Origin: Marthasterias glacialis
Lineage: Eukaryota > Echinodermata > Asteroidea > Forcipulatida > Asteriidae
Length of the DNA: 64,000 nucleotides
Assembly (NCBI GenBank): GCA_911728455.2
Contig: OU452222.1
Span: 15,231,201 to 15,295,200, forward strand
Direction of reading: 5' to 3'
Positions within the stretch are counted from its first letter, which is position 1. Every line of letters starts with the position of its first letter. Positions 14,701 to 27,420 of the stretch are shown here, piece by piece. Made by a program: the position numbers and the translations under genes. The notes under the pieces were generated by a model. The model did no database searches, had not been told where the DNA came from, and saw only the letters and a program-made list of their open reading frames with translations.

Positions 14701-15289
14701 AAACTGGTGGATGTTTCCCGAACTAACGCTCATCCGGACTTGCAAATTAGAGCACTGGTACTGGGGGATATTCCCTCTTGAGATGGTAGAGCAAAAACGA
14801 CTTTGACATTTTGGTCCAAAACTCCCATTTTTTTTAGGGGGGTACTAAAAAATACATGCTTTTTGACCCTAAAACTTTCAGCCCCAAAATTTGTGGATGT
14901 TTCCCGAACTAACGCTCATCCGGACTTGCAAATTAGAGCACTGGTACTGGGGGATATTCCCTCTTGACATGGTAGAGCAAAAACGACTTTGACATTTTGG
15001 TGCAAAACTCCAATTTTTTTTAGGGGGGTACTAAAAAATATGTGCTTTTTGACCATAAAACTTTCAGCCCCAAAACTTGTGGATGTTTCCCGAACTAACG
15101 CTCATCCGGACTTGCAAATTAGAGCACTGGTACTGGGGGATATTCCCTCTTGAGATGGTAGAGCAAAAACGACTTTGACATTTTGGTCCAAAACTCCCAT
15201 TTTTTTTAGGGGGGTACTAAAAAATACATGCTTTTTGACCCTAAAACTTTCAGCCCCAAAACTTGTGGATGTTTCCCGAACTAACACTT

Positions 15290-17210
15290 ATCCTTACTTG
15301 CAAATAAGAGCAATGGTACTTGGGGATATTCCCTCTTGACATGGTAGAGCAAAAACGACTTTGACATTTTGGTCCAATACTCCAATATTTTTCAGGGGGG
15401 TACTGAAAAATTTGTGTTTTTTGACCCTAAAACTTTCAGCCTAAAAATGGTGGATATTTCCCGAACTAACGCTTATCCGGACTTGCAAATTAGAGCACTG
15501 GTACTAGGGGAAATTTCCTCTTGAGATGGTAGAGCAAAAACGACTTTGACATTTTGGTCCAAAACTCCCATGTTTTTTAGGGGGGTACTAAAAAATACAT
15601 GCTTTTTGACCCTAAAACTTTCAGCCCCAAAACTTGTGGATGTTTCCCGAGCTAACGCTCATCCGGACTTGCAAATTAGAGCACTGGTACTAGGGGATAT
15701 TCCCTCTTGAGATGGTAGAGCAAAAACGACTTTGACATTTTGGTCCAAAACTCCCATTTTTTTCAGGGGGTTACTAAAAAATACATGCTTTTTGACCCTT
15801 AAACTTTCAGCCCCAAAACTGGTGGATGTTTCCCGAACTAATGCTCATCCCGACTTGCAAAATACAGCACTGGTACTTGGGGATATTCCCTCTTGACATG
15901 GTAGAGCAAAAACGACTTTGACATTTTGGTAAAAAAACTCCAATTTTTTTTAGGGGGGTACTAAAAAATACATGCTTTTTGACCCTAAAACTTTCAGCCC
16001 CAAAACTTGTGGATGTTTCCCGAGCTAACGCTTATCCGGACTTGCAAATTAGAGCACTGGTACTAGGAGATATTCCCTCTTGACATGGTAGAGCAAAAAC
16101 GACTTTGAAATTTTGGTGCAAAACTCCAATTTGTTATAGGGGGGTACTAAAATAATTTATATGTGCTTTTTGACCCTAAAACATTTAGCCCTAAAACTTG
16201 TGGATTTTTCCCAAACTTACAATCATCCGGACTTGCAAATTTGAGCACTGGCACTGGGGGATATTCCCTCTTGACAAAGTAGAGCGGAAACGACTTTTGA
16301 CATTTTGGTTCAAAACTCCAATTTTTTTTAGGGGGGTACTAAAAAATTTGTGCTTTTTGACCCTAAAACTTTCAGCCGAAAAATGGTGGATATTTCCCGA
16401 ACTAACGCTAATCCGGACTTGCAAATCAGAGCAATGATACTGGGGGATATTCCCTCTTGACATTCCCTCTAGGGGGGTACTAAAATATATGTGCTTTTTG
16501 ACCCTAAAACTTTCAGCCCCAAAACCTGGGGATATTCCCTCTTGACATGGTACGGCAATAACAACTTCGAAATTTTGGTCAAAAACTCAAATTCTTTTCA
16601 GGGGGGTACTGTAAAATTTGTGCTTTTTGACCCGAAAACTTTCAGCCCAAAAACTGGTGGATGTTTCCCGAACTAATGCTTATCCGGACTTGCAAATTAG
16701 AGCACTGGTACTAGGGGATATTCCCTCTTGACATGGTAGAGCAAAAACGACTTTGACATTTTGGTCCAAAACTCCAATTTTTTTTAGGGGGGTACTAAAA
16801 AATTTGTGCTTTTAGACCCTAAAACTTTCAGCCGAAAAATGGTGGATATTTCCCGAACTAACGCTAATCCGGACTTCCAAATCAGAGCATTGGTACTGGG
16901 GGATATTCCCTCTTGACATGGTAGAGCAAAAACGACTTTGACATTTTGGTCCAAAACTCCTACTTTTTTTCTGGGTTACTGTAAAAGTTGTGTTTTTTGC
17001 GCCTAAAAGTTTCAGTTGAAAAAATTGTGACTATTTCCCAAACTTACATTTATCCGGACTTGTAAATTAGAGCACTCGTACAGGGGGATATTCCCTCTTG
17101 ACTGGGTAGAGCGAAAACGACTTTGAAATTTTGGTTCAAAACTGAAATTTGTTTGTTTTTTTTTGGGGGGGGGAAGGGGGGGGGTCACAGATAATTTTTG
17201 TTTTTTGACT
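15290..17210. repeat. Degenerate right edge of the Sat186 array
   Basis: Monomers here carry many private changes. Examples are aacacttatccttactt, cagcctaaaaatggtggatattt and the truncated monomer around 16,460-16,550. The last units (16,960-17,210) end in G-runs such as ttttttttgggggggggaagg. Decay toward the edge while the interior stays homogeneous is the expected result of unequal exchange acting mainly inside an array. The edge monomers share spellings (gccgaaaaatggtggatatttcc) with the diverged array at 45.4-50.8 kb, so they resemble the older form of the family. Confidence 0.85.
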
Positions 17211-17217
17211 CCTAACT

Positions 17218-18640
17218 CCAGAAATGAAGATTCTACCTGCAGTTACATGTAGCTCCAGTAACCTTGCATCCGAAAATCAAATTCTTCAACCTTGGAACGA
17301 CAAGGTAGCAGTAATGCTCCATATGCCCTTCAAATACATGTTCAATGGGCGTGTTGTTCACAGAGCTGACAGAGAGTAAAAACAAGCATTTTAGAATGAA
17401 AATATCTTCCCAATGTTGTAAAGATCAGGACAAATGTGACACTGTTGGTAGGATCTTTTCAAGGGCTCTTTGACAATGTGTAGTATAGGGTTCAAAGAGA
17501 AACAGTGGGGAAGCCAGAGGCCAGGGAAAGTGGACACCTAAGAACTCCTAATTTTGACGGGGCTGTGTGGCCATGAACAATGGCCCAGACAGGGTTCTGA
17601 ATTGAAACAAAAAAAAGACTGGCCCCATAAAAAGTCAGCAGCCTCCCGATCCATAACTTCACAAATAATGGTTCTAAACAAAGTTGTTTTTACCTGCTGT
17701 TAGTTCCAGAAGCCTTGCATCCACAAATCAAATACCTCTGTCATCTTCAACCTGGGAACGACGGGTTAGCAGTGATGCTCCGAATGCCCATCAAACACAT
17801 GTTCAATGGGATTGTTGTACACAGAGCTGTCAGAGAGTGAAAACAAGACTTTAAGAATGGCAATATTTTCTCTAATGTTGTAAGGATCTGGACAAGTGTG
17901 ACACTGTTGGAAAGTCCTACCCAAGGGCTCTCTGGCAATGTGTAGTATAGGATTGAGGGATAAACAGGGAGAATACCGTGGGCCAGAAAGGGAAGACATC
18001 CACATTGGCTGCGAACAATGGCCTAGAAGAGAGTGAAAACAAGAGTTAACAACAGCCATATTTACACTAATCTTGGAAAGATCTGGACAAGTTTGACGCT
18101 GTTGGAAAGTCCTTAGTACTCAAGTGCTCTCTGGCAGTGTGGGTTTGTGGGATAAACAGAAAGGATATCAGGGGCCAGAGAAGGAGGCCACACCCGGGAC
18201 TTCCAATAAATTCGGGGTTGTGTGTGTATGTGAACAATGGCCAGCAAGAGTGCTGAACAGAAAAGGAAAAAATATGATCCCCCTTATTCGGCAGCCTCCC
18301 GGTTCATAACTCCAGAAACAATGGAACCAGAAAGAAGTAACCAGTAGTCCTGCATCCGAAAATCAAACTTTCTCGGCCATCCAGCGATATCCAACACGGA
18401 TATGACAACTAAGTGGGAATGCTCTAAATGCCCTTGAAAATGCTTGTTCAATGGGATTTTTGTACACAGAGCTGTCAGAGAGTGAAACAAGAGTTTAGAA
18501 CTGCCATATCTACCGTAACATGTAACGATCTGGACAAGTGTGATACTGTTGGAATCCCTAAACAAGGGCTCTATAACAGCATTTCATGTAGGAAAACATT
18601 TAAACTACGGCATTATGCAGCAGCTGACAAGAAACTTTTA
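17218..18640 (-). repeat. R465 tandem units with exon-like cores
   Basis: Two to three copies of a unit of about 465 bp lie directly against the end of Sat186. On the minus strand each unit has a pyrimidine-rich tract ending in CAG, then a core of about 130-140 bp, then a GTAAAA- or GTAGAA-type donor. The core of the first unit is 17,237-17,365 and of the second 17,694-17,826. The third starts at 18,471 and its donor is degraded. The cores share ctctgtgtacaa-aatcccattgaa and gatgcaagg/gactctgg-like words. All three frames of the 17,694-17,826 core are stopped, so present copies are not coding there. The family recurs at 37.7, 43.3, 43.8 and 50.8 kb. It could be a decayed duplicated-exon cluster or part of a transposon; no protein family is recognised. 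Confidence 0.7.
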
Positions 18641-18692
18641 TAAAAAGAATCGCATGTTCGCCGATGCCCTGACTTGCATCACAGTTCCGTAC

Positions 18693-18953
18693 AAAGCAAA
18701 GATTATAGAGCGCCGTAGGCGCAAGATTGGGAACTCTGGCTGAAATGTGAAGTCTCACTGGACGCCATTTTGGCAAGTGACTCTCTTTTGATACAACACT
18801 GATACGTGCAGATCAGTGTAGACAAGGACAATTGCTATCAATGGGAAACACAGGCATTCACTTGCCGTAATGGCACCCATGCGTATTTCACTTTGCAACA
18901 GTAGATAAAGGCCCAGTTCCCCATCTTGCGCCTACGGTGCTCTATAATCTTTT
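18693..18953. mobile_element. Foldback MITE of about 261 bp flanked by GTAC
   Basis: The two ends are inverted copies: aaagattatagagcgccg near 18,698 and its reverse complement ending near 18,953, with cgtaggcgcaagat also matched. The arms go on matching inward in degenerate form (ccattttggcaagtga against tcacttgccgtaatgg), so most of the element is one imperfect palindrome. GTAC flanks both sides. At 52,970-52,995 a related locus reads catcacagttcgatac directly into acagagtgaag without the insert, which looks like an empty site. No ORF is present. A non-autonomous DNA element is inferred; the superfamily is not assigned. Confidence 0.75.
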
Positions 18954-18957
18954 GTAC

Positions 18958-21392
18958 AGAGTAAAGTGCATGCGTTAGCAGTTAGTTTGGTGCACAAGTT
19001 TTCGCTGTCTTTAGCTCCCCTCCGGACCGAACAACCACTCTACAATTCCTTCTCCGTCAGCCCAGCACACACGAGTTACTACTTAGTTACTATAACAACA
19101 TTTAAAATAATATTTACCCATTTTCCTTGTGCTTAATAATAAGTAATTTCAACTGCAACCTTGGCCGCAATCCGGACACTTGTAAAATTGGATGTAAGGT
19201 GTCTAGAGCGCCCTCTGTAGTGGGAATCGGGACAGCCTTAATCTTCTCAGACAATTTAATGCCCAGGTCAAAGATGGTAAAGAGGAAAAACATAAATGTT
19301 CACAGATTTACATATACCTTACATGGTATAAAGATAATGATGGAAGAAAGGTAACCTTCACAAAGTTCTGTATAAAGTGTTATCATTCTTAATTAATTAG
19401 TTTTCGTCTCAGTGAGACGAAAACTCTGCCAAAGGGAATGCGTACAAAAGTGCTGTATGCATTTTTACCGTTTTCTCGCAAATGAAACAATGAAATGAGC
19501 TGACAATCTCACAGGTTGGTTTTATCTTGATTTCTTAGCTGAGGCCTTAATAATCAAATAATTTTTTAAAAATAAGTTTTATAAGTTCCAAGATTGTCGA
19601 GATTGAACTGAATTAACTTTGAGGGGATTATACCAGTTGAGCATAAGTTCGCAATGTCTGTTGTTCAAGAACTTCATACATAATATTTGTCTTTCACAGA
19701 CAACTAATTAATGCTGGTCATACAAAAGGTACCTCTTCACTGGACAAGTTTGTCTTACAGACGACCAAGTCATAAATCTGAATTTCCACAGAATATTCGT
19801 AGTCCTGATAATACTTAAAGTGTGCTCAACTAATATTAAAATTAATACATTTCTTTGACATGGGGTGTGATATTAAAAGGGCTACTGGCAACATGTCATA
19901 TATACCTCAAAAATATCAGTATTTCTCATCAGAAGCTATTCCTGGGTCAAATTAAAGGAAATGTCATCGGTAGTATTTACTACATTATTTAAGAGCATAT
20001 AATCACACCATGATAATAAACCCCAAATTTGATAAAGATGATTTTTTTTTAATTATTTTTCCTTCTTTCAAGAGTGTTTTCAGGTTTAATTTTTAGCTTC
20101 AAAATTAACCAGGCATCCTCACATATGACATATTGTACATATTGTACGTATTATTGCCATTATTATACTTATATGACATCTTTCTTTGCAGAAAACAGAA
20201 ACAGTAATTTTTCAGCTATTTATTAATCTCCCCAAATGCAACTAACATATTTGGGTCATGTCTATTGCATAGTTTATAGTAAAAATAACACACCAATTGG
20301 AGTTTGGTCTGTAAAATTAGTGTTATATTTCCACCATATATTGAAATAATATTTCCCTAAATGCAGCTTCTAGTGATTCTCAGACAGCTCACAGAAAACA
20401 GTCAATGAAACATTGTTGTGATTTTTTGGCAGAGTTAAACCACTGCATTTAATTCAACTCCTATTCCCAATTCCAACATGTGCAAAAGGCACTATAAAAG
20501 CATTAACATGTATAAATGGTAACAAAACACAGGGCAGGATAGGGTTGGTTGAGAGTCATCGCTTTAATATTTCGGTGGCAGGTTGAAATGATGGCATTTC
20601 CACCTTTTGGCAACCCCTGCAGTTGTAGTTTATCAGGAGCTTAAAAGGAACTGTATCCTCAGCACTAGAGAAGTAGATCAAAGAGAATCGTTTCTTTTTA
20701 TTCAATATTCAGAACGATCAACGATCACAACAATAAGTATTTGCATTTAGTTAATGTGTTATTTACGCCATGGACCATGCATACAAGGCCCAAATGGAAA
20801 TCTGCTGAAACTGCAAGGTAACATTTTTTCCCACTATCGACAATGTCCCTATATACAATGACAGAGTATTTAGGCACCACTATTGTACTCAATTACATCT
20901 TTTGATCAATTACTCTGTACTGGACCCTTTGCACTGACGTCACACTTGGCTACTGTCTGACCATGATCTGTTATCTTGTAAGTCCAACTGAACATACAGA
21001 ATAAAGTGCGCATGTAAAAGCGTTTGTGTTGCGTAAAAAGCTCGTAAGGGGAAAATAACTCCAAAAGTAGTGCAAGCCAGATTTTTTGTAGTGTGATGTT
21101 AGGTGTTTTAATTGGGTCAATAAATGTGTATCTTTCCTTTGACAATTTCAAACTGCATGAATTCCCTCCCTTCTATAATGCCAAAGGTCAACAACAACCC
21201 CCCTTCGAATTTACATATCGTCCTGTCCTTGCAACAAATTAGTGACTCGATTCTGCAACAAAGTCGTATCTCGGCGTCAATTGACTTTGTGTGTACATCC
21301 GGGTAATTTTAAGCAGTATATACAGCCTTTTGACATTTTATAACTAAGTGTTTATTGTAAATGCTATATTGGTTTGATACACTAGGTTGAGT
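18958..21392. repeat. Dispersed 2.3-kb repeat, copy 1
   Basis: Collinear with 52,960-55,162. Shared blocks include agctcccctccggaccga (19,010; 53,100), ataccagttgagca (19,630; 53,760), cttctagtgattctcagac (20,370; 54,860), gcaggatagggttggttg (20,533; 55,041) and ggtttgatacactaggttg (21,370; 55,140). Identity is high in blocks and broken by indels. A reading frame starting at 19,127 has a counterpart at 53,213 with the shared peptide APSVVGIG and the block KRKNINVHRFTYTLHG. The shared nucleotide identity explains this, and no domain is recognised. An old segmental duplication or a long non-autonomous transposon are the alternatives. No terminal repeats were found. Confidence 0.85.
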
Positions 21393-21838
21393 AAGTAGCA
21401 AGACCAATTATGATCCAAGACTTTCCTGGGGCCGGGGATCAAGTATGTGCACACACATTATGTCCCTGGGTTTGTGAGTGACAGTGATGGCGCCCTCTGT
21501 TTTTGACAATTCAACACATTGCACATGGCGAATCACACGGAATAGGGAGGAAAAAGTGCAACGGGCTCATGAATATTTTGTATGCCTCAAAATGTTTAAT
21601 ACTATAGAGATTTGAGAGCCAAAACAGGGTGTTGAGTTGTTAAGACAATGAACAATTGTGACCTGCGGGTTTTTGACGTCTAACTTTGAGTATTTTGGAT
21701 GACCTAGGCCCTGCAAAGAAAGGTCCTATTTGACAAGAGGTGTAGAGATATTTTGTAGATTGATGCGCGGACTTCACAAAAAGTGCAGGGGTGTTTTATT
21801 TGGATGGCAAAAAATAGACAGGCGCTGAGACAATGGAA
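21393..21838. other. Low-copy spacer before Sat312
   Basis: I see no gene, RNA or repeat unit here. It separates the dispersed 2.3-kb repeat from the abrupt start of Sat312. It contains the motif gcgccctctg, which also occurs in the dispersed repeat. Confidence 0.5.
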
Positions 21839-24744
21839 GCCGCCCGCATCCACTGATTCCATGAAAACCACTTTTCAAAAGGGGTCAAAAATTGAAAATT
21901 TCTCACAGGGAGCTCCCTGTGAGCACCCGCCATTTTGGTCAAAAAATTTTTATGCGATTTTATGATAGAAAATGATAGAGTAGATATCACTGAAGAGGGT
22001 TTGTGTGTGGGGAAGGGGTCAATTCGCAATATTTGGGCAAATAGCAATATTTAGGTCAACTCTGACGTCATCAAGATGGCCGGAAAAGCTCGCTAGCTCC
22101 CGAAATAACGCGAGTTGGGACCTCTAGTTTGTTGGACACGTCTCCGAAGAGCCGCCCGCATCCACTGATTCCATGAAAACCACTTTTCAAAAGGGGTCAA
22201 AAATTGAAAATTTCTCACAGGAAGCACCCGCCATTTTGGTCAAAAAATTTTAATGCGATTTTATGATAGAAAACGATAGAGTAGATATCACTGAAGAGGG
22301 TTTGTGTGTGGGGAAGGGGTCAATTCGCAATATTTGGGCAAATAGCAATATTTAGGTCAACTCTGACGTCATCAAGATGGCCGGAAAAGCTCGCTAGCTC
22401 CCGAAATAACGCGAGTTGGGACCTCTAGTTTGTTGGACACGTCTCCGAAGATCCGCCCGCATCCACTGATTCCATGAAAACCACTTTTCAAAAGGGGTCA
22501 AAAATTGAAAATTTCTCACAGGGAGCTCCCTGTGAGCACCCGCCATTTTGGTCAAAAAATTTTTATGCGATTTTATGATAGAAAATGATAGAGTTGATAT
22601 CACTGAAGAGGGTTTGTGTGTGGGGAAGGGGTCAATTCGCAATATTTGGGCAAATAGCAATATTTAGGTCAACTCTGACGTCATCAAGATGGCCGGAAAA
22701 GCTCGCTAGCTCCCGAAATAACGCGAGTTGGGACCTCTAGTTTGTTGGACACGTCTCCGAAGAGCCGCCCGCATCCACTGATTCCATGAAAGCCACTTTT
22801 CAAAAGGGGTCAAAAATTGAAAATTTCTCACAGGGAGCTCCCTGTGAGCACCCGCCATTTTGGTCAAAAAATTTTGATGCGATTTTATGATAGAAAATGA
22901 TAGAGTAGATATTACTGAAGAGGGTTTGTGTGTGGGGAAGGGGTCAATTCGCAATATTTGGGCAAATAGCAATATTTAGGTCAACTCTGACGTCATCAAG
23001 ATGGCCGGAAAAGCTCGCTAGCTCCCGAAATAACGCGAGTTGGGACCTCTAGTTTGTTGGACACGTCTCCGAAGAGCCGCCCGCATCCACTGATTCCATG
23101 AAAACCACTTTTCAAAAGGGGTCAAAAATTGAAAATTTCTCACAGGGAGCTCCCTGTGAGCACCCGCCATTTTGGTCAAAAAAATTTTATGCGATTTTAT
23201 GATAGAAAACGATAGAGTAGATATCACTGAAGAGGGTTTGTGTGTGGGGAAGGGGTCAATTCGCAATATTTGGGCAAATAGCAATATTTAGGTCAACTCT
23301 GACGTCATCAAGATGGCCGGAAAAGCTCGCTAGCTCCCGAAATAACGCGAGTTGGGACCTCTAGTTTGTTGGACACGTCTCCGAAGAGCCGCCCGCATCC
23401 ACTGATTCCATGAAAACCACTTTTCAAAAGGGGTCAAAAATTGAAAATTTCTCACAGGGAGCTCCCTATGAGCACCCGCCATTTTGGTCAAAAAATTTTG
23501 ATGCGATTTTATGATAGAAAATGATAGAGTAGATATCACTGAAGAGGGTTTGTGTGTGGGGATGGGGTCAATTCACAATATTTGGGCAAATAGCAATATT
23601 TAGGTCAACTCTGACGTCATCAAGATTGCCGGAAAAGATCGCTAGCTCCCGAAATAACGCGAGTTGGGACCTCTAGTTTGTTGGACACGTCTCCGAAGAG
23701 CCGCCCGCATCCACTGATTCCATGAAAACCACTTTTCAAAAGGGGTCAAAAATTGAAAATTTCTCACAGGGAGCTCCCTGTGAGCACCCGCCATTTTGGT
23801 CAAAAAATTGTTATGCGATTTTATGATAGAGTAGATATCACTGAAGAGGGTTTGTGTGTGGGGAAGGGGTCAATTCGCAATATTTGGGCAAATAGCAATA
23901 TTTAGGTCAACTCTGACGTCATCAAGATGGCCGGAAAAGCTCGCTAGCTCCCGAAATAACGCGAGTTGGGACCTCTAGTTTGTTGGACACGTCTCCGAAG
24001 AGCCGCCCGCATCCACTGATTCCATGAAAACCACTTTTCAAAAGGGGTCAAAAATTGAAAATTTCTCACAGGGAGCTCCCTGTGAGCACCCGCCATTTTG
24101 GTCAAAAAAATTTTATGCGATTTTATGATAGAAAACGATAGAGTAGATATCACTGAAGAGGGTTTGTGTGTGGGGAAGGGGTCAATTCGCAATATTTGGG
24201 CAAATAGCAATATTTAGGTCAACTCTGACGTCATCAAGATGGCCGGAAAAGCTCGCTAGCTCCCGAAATAACGCGAGTTGGGACCTCTAGTTTGTTGGAC
24301 ACGTCTCCGAAGAGCCGCCCGCATCCACTGATTCCATGAAAACCACTTTTCAAAAGGGGTCAAAAATTGACAATTTCTCACAGGGAGCTCCCTATGAGCA
24401 CCCGCCATTTTGGTCAACAAATTTTTATGCGATTTTATGATAGAAAATGATAGAGTAGATATCACTGAAGAGGGTTTGTGTGTGGGGAAGGGGTCAATTC
24501 GCAATATTTGGGCAAATAGCAATATTTAGGTCAACTCTGACGTCATCAAGATGGCCGGAAAAGCTCGCTAGCTCCCGAAATAACGCGAGTTGGGACCTCC
24601 AGTTTGTTGGACACGTCTCCGAAGAGCCGCCCGCATCCACTGATTCCATGAAAACCACTTTTCAAAAGGGGTCGAAAATTGAAAATTTCTCACAGGGAGC
24701 TCCCTGTGAGCACCCGCCATTTTGGTCAAAAAATTGTTATGCGA

Positions 24745-27420
24745 TTTTATGATAGAAAATGATAGAGTAGATATCACTGAAGAGGGTTTGTGTGTGGGGA
24801 AGGGGTCAATTCGCAATATTTGGGCAAATAGCAATATTTAGGTCAACTCTGACGTCATCAAGATGGCCGGAAAAGCTCGCTAGCTCCCGAAATAACGCGA
24901 GTTGGGACCTCTAGTTTGTTGGACACGTCTCCGAAGAGCCGCCCGCATCCACTGATTCCATGAAAACCACTTTTCAAAAGGGGTCAAAAATTGAAAATTT
25001 CTCACAGGGAGCTCCCTGTGAGCACCCGCCATTTTGGTCAAAAAATTTTATGCGATTTTATGATAGAAAAACCACTTTTCAAAAGGGGTCAAAAATTGAA
25101 AATTTCTCACAGGGAGCTCCCTGTGAGCACCCGCCATTTTGGTCAAAAAATTTTTATGCGATTTTATGATAGAAAATGATGAGTAGATATCACTGAAGAG
25201 GGTTTGTGTGTGGGGAAGGGGTCAATTCGCAATATTTGGGCAAATAGCAATATTTAGGTCAACTCTGACGTCATCAAGATGGCCGGAAAAGCTCGCTAGC
25301 TCCCGAAATAACGCGAGTTGGGACCTCTAGTTTGTTGGACACGTCTCCGAAGAGCCGCCCGCATCCACTGATTCCATGAAAACCACTTTTCAAAAGGGGT
25401 CAAAAATTACAAATTTCTCACAGGGAGCTCCCTGTGAGCACCCGCCATTTTGGTCAAAAAATTTTGATGCGATTTTATGATAGAAAATGATAGAGTAGAT
25501 ATCACTGAAGAGGGTTTGTGTGTGGGGAAGGGGTCAATTCGCAATATTTGGGCAAATAGCAATATTTAGGTCAACTCTGACGTCATCAAGATGGCCGGAA
25601 AAGCTCGCTAGCTCCCGAAATAACGCGAGTTGGGACCTCTAGTTTGTTGGACACGTCTCCGAAGAGCCGCCCGCATCCACTGATTCCATGAAAACCACTT
25701 TTCAAAAGGGGTCAAAAATTGAAAATTTCTCACAGGGAGCTCCCTGTGAGCACCCGCCATTTTGGTCAAAAAAATTTTATGCGATTTTATGATAGAAAAT
25801 GATAGAGCAGATATCACTGAAGAGGGTTTGTTTGTGGGGAAGGGGTCAATTCGCAATATTTGGGCAAATAGCAATATTTAGGTCAACTCTGACGTCATCA
25901 AGATGGCCGGAAAAGCTCGCTAGCTCCCGAAATAACGCGAGTTGGGACCTCTAGTTTGTTGGACACGTCTCCGAAGAGCCGCCCGCATCCACTGATTCCA
26001 TGAAAACCACTTTTCAAAAGGGGTCAAAAATATTTCTCACAGGGAGCTCCCTGTGAGCACCCGCCATTTTGGTCAAAAAATTTTGATGCGATTTTATGAT
26101 AGAAAATGATAGAGTAGATATCACTGAAGAGGGTTTGTGTGTGGGGAAGGGGTCAATTCGCAATATTTGGGCAAATAGCAATATTTAGGTCAACTCTGAC
26201 GTCATCAAGATGGCCGGAAAAGCTCGCTAGCTCCCGAAATAACGCGAGTTGGGACCTCTAGTTTGTTGGACACGTCTCCGAAGAGCCGCCCGCATCCACT
26301 GATTCCATGAAAACCACTTTTCAAAAGGGGTCAAAAATTGAAAATTTCTCACAGGGAGCTCCCTGTGAGCACCCGCCATTTTGGTCAAAAAATTTTTATG
26401 CGATTTTATGATAGAAAATGATAGAGTAGATATCACTGAAGAGGGTTTGTGTGTGGGGAAGGGGTCAATTCGCAATATTTGGGCAAATAGCAATATTTAG
26501 GTCAACTCTGACGTCATCAAGATGGCCGGAAAAGCTCGCTAGCTCCCGAAATAACGCGAGTTGGGACCTCTAGTTTGTTGGACACGTCTCCGAAGAGCCG
26601 CCCGCATCCACTGATTCCATGAAAACCACTTTTCAAAAGGGGTCAAAAATTGAAAATTTCTCACAGGGAGCTCCCTGTGAGCACCCGCCATTTTGGTCAA
26701 AAAATTTTATGCGATTTTATGATAGAAAAACCACTTTTCAAAAGGGGTCAAAAATTGAAAATTTCTCACAGGGAGCTCCCTGTGAGCACCCGCCATTTTG
26801 GTCAAAAAATTTTTATGCGATTTTATGATAGAAAATGATGAGTAGATATCACTGAAGAGGGTTTGTGTGTGGGGAAGGGGTCAATTCGAAATATTTGGGC
26901 AAATAGCAATATTTAGGTCAACTCTGACGTCATCAAGATGGCCGGAAAAGCTCGCTAGCTCCCGAAATAACGCGAGTTGGGACCTCTAGTTTGTTGGACA
27001 CGTCTCCGAAGAGCCGCCCGCATCCACTGATTCCATGAAAACCACTTTTCAAAAGGGGTCAAAAATTACAAATTTCTCACAGGGAGCTCCCTGTGAGCAC
27101 CCGCCATTTTGGTCAAAAAATTTTGATGCGATTTTATGATAGAAAATGATAGAGTAGATATCACTGAAGAGGGTTTGTGTGTGGGGAAGGGGTCAATTCG
27201 CAATATTTGGGCAAATAGCAATATTTAGGTCAACTCTGACGTCATCAAGATGGCCGGAAAAGCTCGCTAGCTCCCGAAATAACGCGAGTTGGGACCTCTA
27301 GTTTGTTGGACACGTCTCCGAAGAGCCGCCCGCATCCACTGATTCCATGAAAACCACTTTTCAAAAGGGGTCAAAAATTGAAAATTTCTCACAGGGAGCT
27401 CCCTGTGAGCACCCGCCATT
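24745..27420. repeat. Duplicated block in Sat312, offset 1,659 bp
   Basis: A segment of about 1 kb at 24,745-25,760 recurs at 26,404-27,420 with an offset of exactly 1,659 bp. The clearest marker is an aberrant monomer in which the stretch from aaaaccacttttcaaaagg to the end of the palindrome region is duplicated in tandem by about 100 bp (24,960-25,180 and 26,619-26,838). A following monomer with attacaaatttctc is also shared. The offset equals five monomers plus the extra piece, so the block spread by unequal exchange after the aberrant monomer arose. Confidence 0.85.

Larger units (their letters stand above)
1..17210. repeat. Sat186: 186-bp satellite array
   Basis: A head-to-tail array with a period of 186 bp, measured from the motif aactttcag at 187, 373 and 559. 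It continues almost without interruption to about 15,290 and then decays. That gives roughly 90 monomers, and the array is cut by the left window edge. Each monomer contains ttcccgaactaacgctcatc, gacttgcaaattagagca, a conserved gatattccctcttga block, and a T5-T8 run followed by aggggggtact. Monomers differ mainly by a few recurring variants (gagatgg/gacatgg, ctgggggat/cttagggat, aatatttttt/cccatttttttt). These variants show the higher-order structure annotated separately. Because 186 is divisible by 3, short ORFs recur, but none looks genuine. The function is unknown; a pericentromeric or other heterochromatic satellite is inferred. Confidence 0.97.

Noticed and set aside
1..17210. TTAGGG within each Sat186 monomer as telomeric sequence
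   Set aside because: The hexamer occurs once per 186 bp inside a T-run/G-run and never in tandem, so it is not telomeric repeat.
1..17210. CENP-B box in Sat186
   Set aside because: The reverse complement contains ttcgggaaacatcc, which matches only the TTCG and central A of the box. The conserved CGGG half is missing.
17694..17826. R465 core as a functional coding exon
   Set aside because: All three frames of this copy contain stops despite good splice-like borders. It is kept as a repeat with exon-like structure.
19127..19354. ORF shared with 53,213-53,446 as a conserved gene
   Set aside because: The peptide similarity follows from nucleotide similarity of the dispersed repeat. Flanking non-coding parts are equally similar and the frames diverge by indels.
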